A DNA stretch of 64,000 bases from Acidobacteriota bacterium (GTDB lineage Bacteria > Acidobacteriota > Terriglobia > UBA7540), in the NCBI GenBank assembly GCA_004298155.1, contig SCRD01000017.1:1-64000 (forward strand), read 5' to 3'. The notes beneath the pieces were generated by a model that had not been told where the DNA came from, did no database searches, and worked only from the letters and a program-made list of their open reading frames with translations. Below, piece after piece: positions 47,291 to 55,351 of this stretch; position 1 is the stretch's first letter; each line of letters begins with the position of its first letter. The position numbers and the translations under genes were made by a program.

Positions 47291-47929
47291 ATGCTTGAGA
47301 GAAACATTGTTAGAGGATGGCTCGCCCCCTTTGATATTTCCCTCTCAGATGAAATGATAGATAAGCTTCTTATCTATCTTGACCTTCTCCTCAAATGGAA
47401 TCAGAAAATGAATCTGACCGCGATTGAGGTTCCGGAGGTGTGTGTCACCAGGCACTTCGGCGAGAGCTTCTTCATTTTGAAGGCAACCCAACCGAGCGGT
47501 AGGCTTTTGGATATTGGGAGTGGAGCCGGATTCCCGGGTCTTGCCATCAGATTGATCGCTCCCAGCCTTGATATCGCCCTCCTCGAGCCGACAGCCAGGA
47601 AGAGAGCTTTTTTGAAAGAGGTTGCAAGGGCTTGTGGAATGGATCGAGTGGGAGTCTTCGATAGCAGACTTGAGAAGTTTATGCAAACTCCGAAGCAACA
47701 ACCATTTGACATCATAACTGTGAGGGCGGTAGGAGGAACGGCATCCCTGGTTCGGAAAGCTACGGTTCTGCTGAGAAATGGGGGCTCTTTTTGCCTCTGG
47801 GCCGGAGGGCAGCAGATTCATCAAATTAGAGATTCCAATCCGGATCTTCACTGGAGAAACCCGATACCAATTCCACTAAGCCATGATAGATTTATTTTGG
47901 CGGGAGTGAAAGTTCACGCCAAATCGTAG
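47291..47929 (+). CDS. rsmG: 16S rRNA (guanine527-N7)-methyltransferase
   Basis: Methylates G527 of 16S rRNA using SAM. 212 residues. WNQKMNLTAI near residue 38 and LLDIGSGAGFPGLAIRL near 74 (SAM-binding GxGxGxP). LLEPTARKRAFLKEVARA and ITVRAVGG complete the GidB profile. A TTG at 47288 is followed directly by the ATG at 47291. Codons are visibly A/T-richer than in neighbouring genes. rsmG next to parA-parB is the classical origin-proximal arrangement; gidA is not here. Confidence 0.96.
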   Translation: MLERNIVRGWLAPFDISLSDEMIDKLLIYLDLLLKWNQKMNLTAIEVPEVCVTRHFGESFFILKATQPSGRLLDIGSGAGFPGLAIRLIAPSLDIALLEPTARKRAFLKEVARACGMDRVGVFDSRLEKFMQTPKQQPFDIITVRAVGGTASLVRKATVLLRNGGSFCLWAGGQQIHQIRDSNPDLHWRNPIPIPLSHDRFILAGVKVHAKS

Positions 47930-47982
47930 CAATCTATTTGCAATCAGATAGATACTTAACCATACCGAGAAACACTAGGCGA

Positions 47983-47998
47983 TGTTTCACGTGAAACA
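47983..47998. promoter_or_regulatory. parS site 2
   Basis: TGTTTCACGTGAAACA, perfect, within the 20-bp palindrome GATGTTTCACGTGAAACATC. Between rsmG and parA, 834 bp from site 1. Likely also near the parA promoter. Confidence 0.95.
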
Positions 47999-48069
47999 TC
48001 GGAATTTCCCTTGTTTTGGAGGTTCAGATTTGATAAGTTTTGCTCCTCCTGTTTCGACCTAAAATAGCC

Positions 48070-48876
48070 ATGGGACGTGTTATCGCAATCGCCAATCAGA
48101 AGGGTGGAGTCGGAAAGACCACGACTACCATCAATCTGGCCGCGGCACTGGCTGCGCAGGACATGTGGACACTTGTGATAGATTGTGACCCCCAAGGGAA
48201 TACAACCAGCGGCTTCGGATTTCCAAAAGACCCCTCGCGACGGTCCCTCTACCATTCGCTGATTCTAGAAGTTCCACTCACAGAGCTGATTCTGCCGGGA
48301 CCCGCTGAGGGTATTCAATTAGTCCCCTCTGATAAAAACCTTGTTGGTGCCAATGTCGAGCTCGTTTCGAGGGCAGGCAGAGAACATATTCTCCGCGAGA
48401 GGCTGGCTCCTATTCGGGATCGCTATAACTACACTCTGCTTGATTGTCCGCCCGCTCTTGATTTGCTTACGCTCAATGCCCTTGTGGCGGCAGATTCGGT
48501 TCTTGTTCCTATTCAATGTGAGTATTTCGCTCTCGAAGGTGTCTCGGAATTGCTTGACACGTTGATACGTATTCGGCGGACTCATAACCCAAAGTTGGCA
48601 GTCGAGGGGATTCTGCTGACCATGTTTGATGAAAGAACGAATTTGTCGCATCAGGTTCGAGACGATCTCAAGGATTTTTTTGGGGACCAAGTCTTTGATA
48701 CCCTGATTCCCAGGAATATCCGCTTGGCGGAGGCCCCTAGCCACGGAAAACCCGTGCTTTTGTATGACCCGGAATGCCGTGGCTCGGAAAGCTATATTAA
48801 ACTTGCAAAAGAGGTTATTAATCATGACCAGAAAGGCGCTGGGGCGAGGATTGAACGCTCTGTTGCGGGAGACTGA
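48070..48876 (+). CDS. parA: Chromosome-partitioning ATPase ParA (Soj)
   Basis: 268 residues. Deviant Walker A ANQKGGVGKTTTTINLAAAL at residues 8-27, with the signature Lys. VIDCDPQGNTTSGFG is switch I and LLDCPPALDLLTLNAL Walker B. ATP-dependent DNA binding drives ParB-parS segregation. The ATG at 48070 (MGRVIAIANQKGG) is chosen; 10 upstream codons are open. The last 53 bases overlap parB, so the two are translationally coupled. Confidence 0.97.
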   Translation: MGRVIAIANQKGGVGKTTTTINLAAALAAQDMWTLVIDCDPQGNTTSGFGFPKDPSRRSLYHSLILEVPLTELILPGPAEGIQLVPSDKNLVGANVELVSRAGREHILRERLAPIRDRYNYTLLDCPPALDLLTLNALVAADSVLVPIQCEYFALEGVSELLDTLIRIRRTHNPKLAVEGILLTMFDERTNLSHQVRDDLKDFFGDQVFDTLIPRNIRLAEAPSHGKPVLLYDPECRGSESYIKLAKEVINHDQKGAGARIERSVAGD

Positions 48877-49675
48877 AACCGTAACGATTTCTGCCGGGCT
48901 TGAGCAAATCCCTCTTAGCCTGATCGATCCCAATCCCTTTCAGCCGCGCACTGTGCTCTCGGTGGAAGGCCTGGACGAGCTTGCCAACTCTATCCGCTCC
49001 AACGGGCTCATCCAACCCATTCTTCTTCGCCAGGCTGGCGAGCGATATCAGTTGGTCGCCGGTGAGCGGCGATGGCGTGCAGCAGGCAAAGCTGGCCTTG
49101 AAAAGGTGCCAGCAATTGTTCGCGAGATTGATGATACTGAAGCACTCGAGCTGGCGCTTGCTGAAAATCTCCTGCGCGAAGCGCTCAACCCTATTGAAAT
49201 TGCGCGAGCTTACGAGCGGTTGCAGCAACAGTTTCGCCTCACTCATGAACAGATTGCCGAACGGCTGGGCGTCAATCGTTCGACGGTAACAAATACTCTC
49301 CGCCTCCTCGGACTCCCACCCATCATACAAACTCTCCTCATAGAGGATAAAATCACAGCGGGCCATGCCCGCGCCCTGTTGCCAATTACATCGCCGGGCG
49401 TTCAAGAGAAGCTGGCGGACAGAGTCATCGAAAAAGGCCTTTCGGTCCGGAACCTGGAGAACCTCGTAGCCTCGCATAAGCCGGCGCAGGAAAAACAGGA
49501 TTCAAAGCCAGCCCCCAAAATTGATCCGAACCTCCGAGCTGCCGTGGTTGAAATGGAGCGCGCTCTCGGAACGCGGGTGAAAGTTGTTGGAAGTGGGCGC
49601 CGCGGAAAAATTGAAATCAGCTATTTCTCTGCGGACGATCTGAGCCGTATTTATGATTATATAATGCGTGTTTGA
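48824..49675 (+). CDS. parB: Chromosome-partitioning protein ParB
   Basis: 283 residues. The N-terminal CTP-binding domain includes SIRSNGLIQPILLR and LVAGERRWRAAGKAG, the conserved GERRxRA box that binds CTP. The central helix-turn-helix THEQIAERLGVNRSTVTNTL near residue 145 recognises parS. The C-terminal dimerisation segment is about residues 225-283. The ATG at 48824 gives MTRKALGRGLNALL, the classical start, preceded by GAGGTTATTAATC. Two parS sites lie within 1.7 kb upstream. Confidence 0.97.
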   Translation: MTRKALGRGLNALLRETETVTISAGLEQIPLSLIDPNPFQPRTVLSVEGLDELANSIRSNGLIQPILLRQAGERYQLVAGERRWRAAGKAGLEKVPAIVREIDDTEALELALAENLLREALNPIEIARAYERLQQQFRLTHEQIAERLGVNRSTVTNTLRLLGLPPIIQTLLIEDKITAGHARALLPITSPGVQEKLADRVIEKGLSVRNLENLVASHKPAQEKQDSKPAPKIDPNLRAAVVEMERALGTRVKVVGSGRRGKIEISYFSADDLSRIYDYIMRV

Positions 49676-49751
49676 TGTCTGTTTCATCGTATGATAATAA
49701 TGTTATTTGATAATCAGATTTCGATAAATAAAAATATACATGGAGGTCCCC
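49676..49751. other. A+T-rich spacer between parB and bactofilin
   Basis: About 80% A+T by hand count over 49680-49740, very unlike the rest of the window. Contains repeated GATAAT/TGATAAT blocks. May be the bactofilin promoter. No DnaA-box consensus (TTATNCACA) found. Confidence 0.5.
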
Positions 49752-50180
49752 ATGGCTTTGAAGCTTGGCAAGCTGTTCCGAGGGCGGTCGGCAAACAAGA
49801 TGATGGATCATGAATTGGTCGGGCTGCTCGAGCCAGGGATTGAGTTCGAAGGCAAAATGACCGTTGCTACCGGGATGGTACGGATCAACACGCATGTCAA
49901 GGGCGAGGTCGATTGTGCCGGGCTCGTCGTTCTTGCAGAACAGGGCGAAGTGGAAGGACTCATTCGATCCAGGTTCGTTAGTATTGCTGGAAAAGTCAAG
50001 GGAACGATCCATGCCTCTGAAAAGGTTGAAATCAATGCAACCGGGATTGTGCTGGGAGACATCCATACGCCTTCTCTGTTTATAATGCCCGGAGGATATT
50101 TTGACGGGCAATGCAAGATGCCTGTTTCCGAGACGGCAAATATTTCCGAGGAAACAATCGAGGCGAAACACAAAGTCTAG
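49752..50180 (+). CDS. Bactofilin
   Basis: 142 residues of the DUF583/bactofilin family, nucleotide-free filament-forming cytoskeletal proteins. The core is a right-handed beta-helix with hydrophobic hexad pattern (VKGEVDCAGLVVLAEQGEVE, VSIAGKVKGTIHASEKVEIN, GIVLGDIHTPSLFIMPGGYF). Short disordered ends flank it. ATG at 49752 has GGAGG 5 bases upstream; an ATG at 49740 overlaps that site. It follows parB by 76 bp. In Myxococcus, bactofilins scaffold ParABS, so a partitioning link is plausible here too. Confidence 0.93.
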   Translation: MALKLGKLFRGRSANKMMDHELVGLLEPGIEFEGKMTVATGMVRINTHVKGEVDCAGLVVLAEQGEVEGLIRSRFVSIAGKVKGTIHASEKVEINATGIVLGDIHTPSLFIMPGGYFDGQCKMPVSETANISEETIEAKHKV

Positions 50181-50378
50181 TGCGTGCGCCCTGGCCACGG
50201 CTGGAAAACAATCTCCCTCCGGCTGATAGATTTTCGGGCGGGCGGCGGTACAGCAGCGGTCAAGGACAACTCGTGATCCCGAACCTCTGTCACCTCTTTC
50301 ATCGCCTGCCTGGATGCTCCGCCCGGCTGCCATCTCATTGAGCGACTTCCTCGCAGTAACCCCCGGGTGGGTTTTGCT

Positions 50379-51011
50379 ATGACCTCGGTTATCATCGGCG
50401 GACATTCCCGCAACATCGGCAAGACTTCGGTCATGGCAGAACTGGTCCGGCGCGTGCGTCCGCCGGATTGGGCTGCTGTGAAGATCACTCAATACGGGCA
50501 CGGCATCTGCTCTCTTGATGGCGAGTCGTGTTCCTGCGATCCGGGCGAGCACGGATTCGTACTCACCGAGGAACGTGAGCGCAAAGGGCGCGGCGACACC
50601 CGGCGTTTTCTCCAGGCGGGGGCCCACCGGGCGCTTTGGTTGCGAGTCCGCCAGGGGCAGCTTCATCGTGCCATCCCCGCGCTTCTGCGTGCCCTGCGCC
50701 GCGAAGAGTGGGTGATGATCGAGAGCAACAGTATTCTGGGCCATATCGATCCTGCGCTCTATCTGTTTGTCCTTGATCCTTTGCAGAACGATTTCAAAGT
50801 CTCCGCCCACAGGTACCTGGAGCGCGCTGACGCACTGGTCACGATCGGAACCGCTCCCCACAGTTCTCCCTGGCCAAGCATCGATGCCGCTCTGCTCAGC
50901 AGCAAGCCGGCATTTAAACTTGCACGGCCCGATGAAGTCAGCGACGACCTTGTGCGATTTGTTCGGCAGAGGCTGGGCCTGGGTGATGCTGCGGGCTTCA
51001 GCAAGGGATGA
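50379..51011 (+). CDS. MobB-like P-loop protein, uncharacterised
   Basis: About 210 residues. N-terminal P-loop IIGGHSRNIGKTSVMAELV resembles MobB, the GTPase of molybdopterin-guanine-dinucleotide synthesis. A Cys-containing segment GICSLDGESCSCDPGEHGFV follows near residue 45. WVMIESNSILGHIDPALYLF near residue 115 and ADALVTIG resemble Walker B and base-recognition blocks. True MobB is shorter and lacks these Cys residues. Convergent with the molybdenum oxidoreductase (stops 54 bp apart). Start: MTSVIIGGH at 50379; a GTG at 50367 is in frame. A function in cofactor delivery is inference. Confidence 0.7.
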   Translation: MTSVIIGGHSRNIGKTSVMAELVRRVRPPDWAAVKITQYGHGICSLDGESCSCDPGEHGFVLTEERERKGRGDTRRFLQAGAHRALWLRVRQGQLHRAIPALLRALRREEWVMIESNSILGHIDPALYLFVLDPLQNDFKVSAHRYLERADALVTIGTAPHSSPWPSIDAALLSSKPAFKLARPDEVSDDLVRFVRQRLGLGDAAGFSKG

Positions 51012-51064
51012 AGCGCCTGCCCCTGGGGGAGAATCCATCGCCCTCGATGCCAGCCTGGCTGTTT

Positions 51065-53293
51065 CTACCTCCGTGATATTTCCACCACCGCGTTGTAGTC
51101 TGGCACCCCGCTCTCATCCAGCCGGTCGGAAGGGATCAACACGTTGCCTTCCGGCCAGTGGACCTGCACGCTTCCAGGCTTAATGCGGTCAATCCTCACC
51201 CGCCCGCGAAACCGGCCATGCTCACTTCGCAGGACCACCGTATCACCCGGTCGCAGCGCCAGCCGTGCGGCGTCCTCCGCAGCCATCAGGATGTCTTCAC
51301 GGCGGGCACCGGTCAGCGGGTCGTTACCGTCGTGCACGATGCTGTTGAATTGCTTCCCACGCCGCGTGCTAAGCACAAACATTCCTTTTGGAACCTGTTC
51401 CTGCGGCAACTCTACCGCGGAAAAATAGCCTTTGCCGCTCGGGGTCCCAAAAATTTCGGCGAACAGGCGCGGACCGCCGTACTGGAAGCTGTCGCCTTTC
51501 TGCTTCAGCCCTCCGATGCCATGATAGGCGGGGCAGACGTGTTCGATTTCAGCCCTGATGTCGCTCGTGTCCTTCCAGGGGAACGCTTCTGCCGCGCCTT
51601 CCGGGTCCATGTGCCGCGCCAGCATCACGGGAATTTCCCACTCGTCGCGCGCCTCGCCCGGGCGCGGACCGGGAATTTCCGGACTGTAGATTACGCGCCG
51701 CTCGGTGCTGGTTTCCGTGCCGCCGCCCCGTTGTTCATAACGGTTGCGCGAGGGCAGCAACACAACGGTTTCTCCGGGATCCACCAGCATGGTGGGATTC
51801 ACAACAATATCCTGATGAACGCGCAGCCGCAGCCGCGCCAGAGCATCGTGGACGCGTTCGGGCTCCGGCATCGTATCCATAAAGTTCCCGCCGCTCTGCC
51901 ATAGCATATCGATTTCACCGCGTTCGGCGCCGAGAATCATCTCTGCCGCGCCCATGCCCTTCCAGGCAGGCGGCCGGAAGCCCCATCGGTCGGAAGAAGC
52001 AAACCGGTCAGCGTTCTCATCGTTCACAGGAAACCCCATCACGTAAGCGGACGGCACGGCGCCCATTTCGGCGCCGCCTTGCACGCCGCTGTGGCCCCGG
52101 ATGGGCATCAGGCCGGTGTGCGGCCGCCCCACGTTGCCACGTGCCAGTTGCAAGTTGACGATGGCGCGCACATTGTCGCTGCCGTAGCGATGATGGGTAA
52201 TACCCATGCTCCAGACAATGACAGCGCTGCGGGCTTTGCCGAAGGCTTCAGCGAACCGGAGCATGTCTGACTGCGTGAGTCCCGAGCCGCGCTCCAGGTC
52301 CTCCCAGTGCAGGCTGCGGGCCTTCTTTTCGAGAGCGCGCCAGCCGGTGGTGCGGTCGTCGATGAAGCCGCGGTCCACCCAGTTGTTCTCGATCAGGTGC
52401 TTAAGCACTCCGTAGAAGAAAGGAATATCGCCGCCTGGCAGCACCTGGAAGAAGTCGTCGGCGATGCGCGTTCCAAACAGCGCGCTTTCTGTAACCGACG
52501 GCACCCAATAGCGCTCCATGCCCGGCTCGAGATATGGATTAACCAGAAAGACTTTCGTGCCCGCTTTCTTGGCGTAGTAGAGATATTTCGTCGCTACGGG
52601 CTGACTGTTGGCGACGTTGGCCCCCACAAAGATCACCAGGTCGCTCCCAATCCAGTCGCTGTAGCTGCAGGTGGTGGCCGCGCAGCCCACCGTGGCGTTC
52701 AGCGCCGAGGTGCTGGGAGCGTGGCAGATGCGCGCGCTGGTGTCGATGTGGTTGGTGCCGATAAAGCGTGCCACTTTCTGGTGGGCGTAATAGGCTTCGT
52801 TGGTAAGGCCGCGGGAAGTAAGGTACCAGGCCAGTCCGCGAGGATCAGTCTGGCGTAGTTTGTTGGCGATCGCGCCGATGGCTTCTTCCCAGCTCACACG
52901 GCGGAAGCCTTTTTCGCCGCGCTGCCGCACCATCGGAACGGCCAGCCGCCCGAGGCGCCGCAAATCCTGCTCACTCTTGTTCTGGAGCTGCCCGGCGTCT
53001 TCCAGCAACCGCCAGTCCATGGCCGGCATGGTGTTAAGCCGCAACAGCCGCAGCCGCACGGCGCAGAGATGGATGCCGCTCATGGTCCAGTCGCGCATTC
53101 CCATAGTGCCCAGCGCGCAGCCGTCGCAGCAGCCGTCGTTAAGGATGCGCCAGGCGTAGCGCAGGCTGTCCCGGTTCTCCCAGATGGCCTCCAGGATGTC
53201 CTTGTAGCCGTTCGGGTGCTGCTGGTTGAGCCCATAAGGCACCAGGCTTACCCATTCTTTCGGATTCCACCCCTTCAAGCGTTCTCGCCCCAT
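51065..53293 (-). CDS. FdhF/YdeP-type molybdopterin oxidoreductase
   Basis: 742 residues. Molybdopterin enzyme of the formate-dehydrogenase-H/YdeP group. An N-terminal Cys cluster DGCCDGCALG with a later LCAVR may hold a [4Fe-4S]. ARICHAPSTSALNATVG near residue 190 places Cys at the metal-ligand position where FdhF has selenocysteine. VIFVGANVANSQPVATKYLY and IRGHSGVQGGAEMG are cofactor-binding. The C-terminal beta-barrel domain (LRPGDTVVLRSEHGRFRGRV) binds the pterin. No signal peptide or FdhD neighbour. Substrate unknown; YdeP affects acid resistance in E. coli. Convergent with the MobB-like gene. Confidence 0.9.
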   Translation of the reverse strand: MGRERLKGWNPKEWVSLVPYGLNQQHPNGYKDILEAIWENRDSLRYAWRILNDGCCDGCALGTMGMRDWTMSGIHLCAVRLRLLRLNTMPAMDWRLLEDAGQLQNKSEQDLRRLGRLAVPMVRQRGEKGFRRVSWEEAIGAIANKLRQTDPRGLAWYLTSRGLTNEAYYAHQKVARFIGTNHIDTSARICHAPSTSALNATVGCAATTCSYSDWIGSDLVIFVGANVANSQPVATKYLYYAKKAGTKVFLVNPYLEPGMERYWVPSVTESALFGTRIADDFFQVLPGGDIPFFYGVLKHLIENNWVDRGFIDDRTTGWRALEKKARSLHWEDLERGSGLTQSDMLRFAEAFGKARSAVIVWSMGITHHRYGSDNVRAIVNLQLARGNVGRPHTGLMPIRGHSGVQGGAEMGAVPSAYVMGFPVNDENADRFASSDRWGFRPPAWKGMGAAEMILGAERGEIDMLWQSGGNFMDTMPEPERVHDALARLRLRVHQDIVVNPTMLVDPGETVVLLPSRNRYEQRGGGTETSTERRVIYSPEIPGPRPGEARDEWEIPVMLARHMDPEGAAEAFPWKDTSDIRAEIEHVCPAYHGIGGLKQKGDSFQYGGPRLFAEIFGTPSGKGYFSAVELPQEQVPKGMFVLSTRRGKQFNSIVHDGNDPLTGARREDILMAAEDAARLALRPGDTVVLRSEHGRFRGRVRIDRIKPGSVQVHWPEGNVLIPSDRLDESGVPDYNAVVEISRR

Positions 53294-53448
53294 GGATTTT
53301 CCCAGGTTAACCGCACATTAAATCATAATTCGTCAGGAAGCGCACCGCCCAGGGCCAGACGGGCGGTTGAATGGACCGATGAGGCCCTGGATGAAGCCCA
53401 GCGGGTCAGCCTGGTTCTGAACTCGAGCCCATTTTTGGCGTTTCTTTA

Positions 53449-53670
53449 TTTTCAACAACATGGCCAGGTCCGTTTTTAGCTTCCCTCCGGTTCGTTTTTT
53501 CCACACCTACGTATTTTCAATAACTTCTCCGCTTCGTTTTCCGGTTCGTTCCGGTTCGTTTTTTGGGCACGATCCTTTGTTTTCAACAACCTCTCCGGTT
53601 CGTTTTTGAAATTTAATGTTTTTTGTCCCACACAATTTTAGTTCCAAAATGCTTTGCCTATGTTTTCAAT
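53449..53670. repeat. Degenerate tandem repeat, period about 65 bp
   Basis: TTTTCAACAAC at 53449, TTTTCAATAAC at 53514, TTTTCAACAAC at 53580 and TTTTCAATGG at 53663. Each of the first three is followed by one or more CTCCGGTTCGTTTTT-like boxes (53485, 53527, 53540-53564, 53593). Spacings 65, 66 and 83 bp. Strongly T-rich in a G+C-rich genome. Confidence 0.7.
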
Positions 53671-54096
53671 GGTTTCCAGCAATATGAATAGTCTAATCAG
53701 CCCGCCTATTTCCGCCCTGGCTTCCATAGGTCAATGCTCCTATGCTGCCTGCTCCTTCGCGAAGCGAATACGTCCATACCGTATGCCAGCGCGGCGCCCC
53801 CAACAATTTGACTTCAGGCGGCGCCCAAGGGCGGACACAAGGAGCGTCCCTGCCCTGGAAACGCCCTGAAATGCATGGCGAAGCTCCGATGATTTTTGCC
53901 GCTCCGAGGAGCAACCTTGTGAGGCTACCATACTAGCCCATGAAAGTCAAGCGGTTCCAGCGCGAAGACAGTGGCCCGAACCTCTCGGCCTTGGGTCCCG
54001 CTCTACACTCCCCCACGGCATCACGTAGCGTCGAGTTCATCTCGCCACATGACGGCATAAAGCCGCCGCTACAGTTTCGTTCTGTGTGGACGAACA

Positions 54097-54125
54097 GCAG
54101 ATTCCTCGTCGCTCTTCAGCTCCTC
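54097..54125 (-). repeat. Dispersed TCATTCC...GAATC element, copy 2
   Basis: On the minus strand GAAGAGCGACGAGGAATCTG follows TTCATTCCGAGGAGC. It lies downstream of xerC. Same family as 5234-5260 and 55253-55357. Confidence 0.5.
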
Positions 54126-54291
54126 GGAATGAAGGAGCGGGGGCCGGGATCGGAATGATGGGGGATGGGAGCGATGGAATGACGCCGGCCGGGCTCGCCA
54201 TGCATGGGAAACAAAAAAGAACCGCGGGCCATAAAGGCCAGCGCTACCCAAGGTCGGCCAGCGCCGCGTGGGATGCCCGGGCCACAACGCG

Positions 54292-55209
54292 TCAGGCTTT
54301 CGGGTGGGTGCGGTCGTAGACATCAATCAGATGCTTGATGGAGACCTGGGTATACCGCTGAGTGGTGGCGAGGCTTTTGTGGCCCAGCATTTCCTGGATA
54401 GCGCGCAAGTCGGCGCCTTCGGCCAGCAGGTGTGAGGCGAAGGCGTGGCGCAGGGAGTGCGGGCTGACTTTCACATTCACATCGGGGCTGTAGGTTAGCA
54501 CGTAGCGTTTGAGAATGCGGTCGATGGACCGCGTCGTGAGCCGCTGGCCGTGTACGTTGAGGAACAGCGCGGCACATCCGGTGCGGGTTTCGCGCAGCAG
54601 CCGCTCGCGGGCGGGCAGGTATGCCTCGAGCGCTCCTTTGGCTTTTGAACCGAAGGGAACAATCCTTTCCTTGTCACCCTTGCCGCGCACCAGGACAAAG
54701 GAGTCGCCGAAGTTGACGCTTCGCAGATCGAGTCCAGCCAGTTCGCTGACGCGCAGGCCGGAGGCATAGAGCATTTCAAGGATGGCGCGATCGCGCAGGA
54801 TCGCTGGCTCGCCGCCCTGGGCCGCCTCGGCCACGCGGTCGAGGAAGTTATTCATCTCCTCCTCGGTCATAATGCGTGGAAGCTTCTTTTCGAGCTTGGG
54901 CGTCGAGACGCTGGCCGCGGGATTTTCAGCAATCAGGCGTTCCCTTGCCAGGAATTTGAAAAACGCCCGCATGGCGGCCAGCTTGCGCGCGATGGAAGCC
55001 TTCTTCTCCTCCATGTGAAACAGGTGAGAGAGAAAGGCACGAATCCTGAGCGCGTTCACCGAGTGCACATCAACGGCAGCGTCCTTTTCCTTTCCGGCCA
55101 GAAAATTGCGGAACTGGACGAGGTCGCTTTGGTAGTTGCGGACCGTGTGCGGGGAAGCGTTTCGCTCGTATTTTAAATACTGGATGTAACGCTCGATCAG
55201 GTCGTCCAT
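54292..55209 (-). CDS. xerC: Tyrosine recombinase XerC
   Basis: 305 residues. Resolves chromosome dimers at dif together with XerD. N-terminal SAM-like DNA-binding domain (about residues 1-85; YIQYLKYERNASPHTVRNY). C-terminal catalytic residues: Arg in YASGLRVSELAGL, Lys in VRGKGDKERIVPF, His-x-x-Arg in SPHSLRHAFASHLL, His in EMLGHKSL, and the Tyr nucleophile in TTQRYTQV. Lies after trmFO on the same strand as in many Firmicutes and acidobacteria; XerC versus XerD is chosen from this context. Confidence 0.95.
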   Translation of the reverse strand: MDDLIERYIQYLKYERNASPHTVRNYQSDLVQFRNFLAGKEKDAAVDVHSVNALRIRAFLSHLFHMEEKKASIARKLAAMRAFFKFLARERLIAENPAASVSTPKLEKKLPRIMTEEEMNNFLDRVAEAAQGGEPAILRDRAILEMLYASGLRVSELAGLDLRSVNFGDSFVLVRGKGDKERIVPFGSKAKGALEAYLPARERLLRETRTGCAALFLNVHGQRLTTRSIDRILKRYVLTYSPDVNVKVSPHSLRHAFASHLLAEGADLRAIQEMLGHKSLATTQRYTQVSIKHLIDVYDRTHPKA

Positions 55210-55252
55210 AAAATTGGCATCACGCTCTTTCGCTCATATTCGCATTACTTCT

Positions 55253-55333
55253 TGTCATCCTGAGCGCACGCGAAGGGTCCCGGCAGTGATTATCAAAGAA
55301 CTACAGCGATTCTTCGCTTCGCTCAGAATGACA
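55253..55333 (-). repeat. Dispersed element, copy 3, as an imperfect inverted pair
   Basis: TGTCATCCTGAGCG...GAAGG (55253-55279) and GATTCTTCGCTTCGCTCAGA ATGACA (55308-55333) are imperfect inverted repeats of about 26 bp around a 28-bp centre. A third part, CTCAGAATGACG, at 55350-55361 overlaps the trmFO stop codon. Between trmFO and xerC. Confidence 0.65.
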
Positions 55334-55351
55334 TGAAAAAACACACCCGGC

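Larger units (their letters stand above)
53294..54291. other. 998-bp non-coding region with repeat array and dispersed element
   Basis: No credible gene. 53441-53670 is a low-G+C tandem array described separately. 54097-54125 is a dispersed TCATTCC...GAATC copy. Short open frames in both strands around 53650-54320 have unbalanced Arg/Ser/Pro composition and lie across each other, so they look accidental. Confidence 0.6.

Noticed and set aside
46970-49751. oriC itself
   Set aside because: parS sites and rsmG-parAB suggest proximity, but no cluster of TTATNCACA DnaA boxes was seen.
53449-53670. CRISPR array
   Set aside because: Only three to four diverged units with internal sub-repeats, unequal spacing and no cas genes.
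53940-54158. 72-codon plus-strand open frame
   Set aside because: It runs through the dispersed repeat and has no homology or ribosome site.
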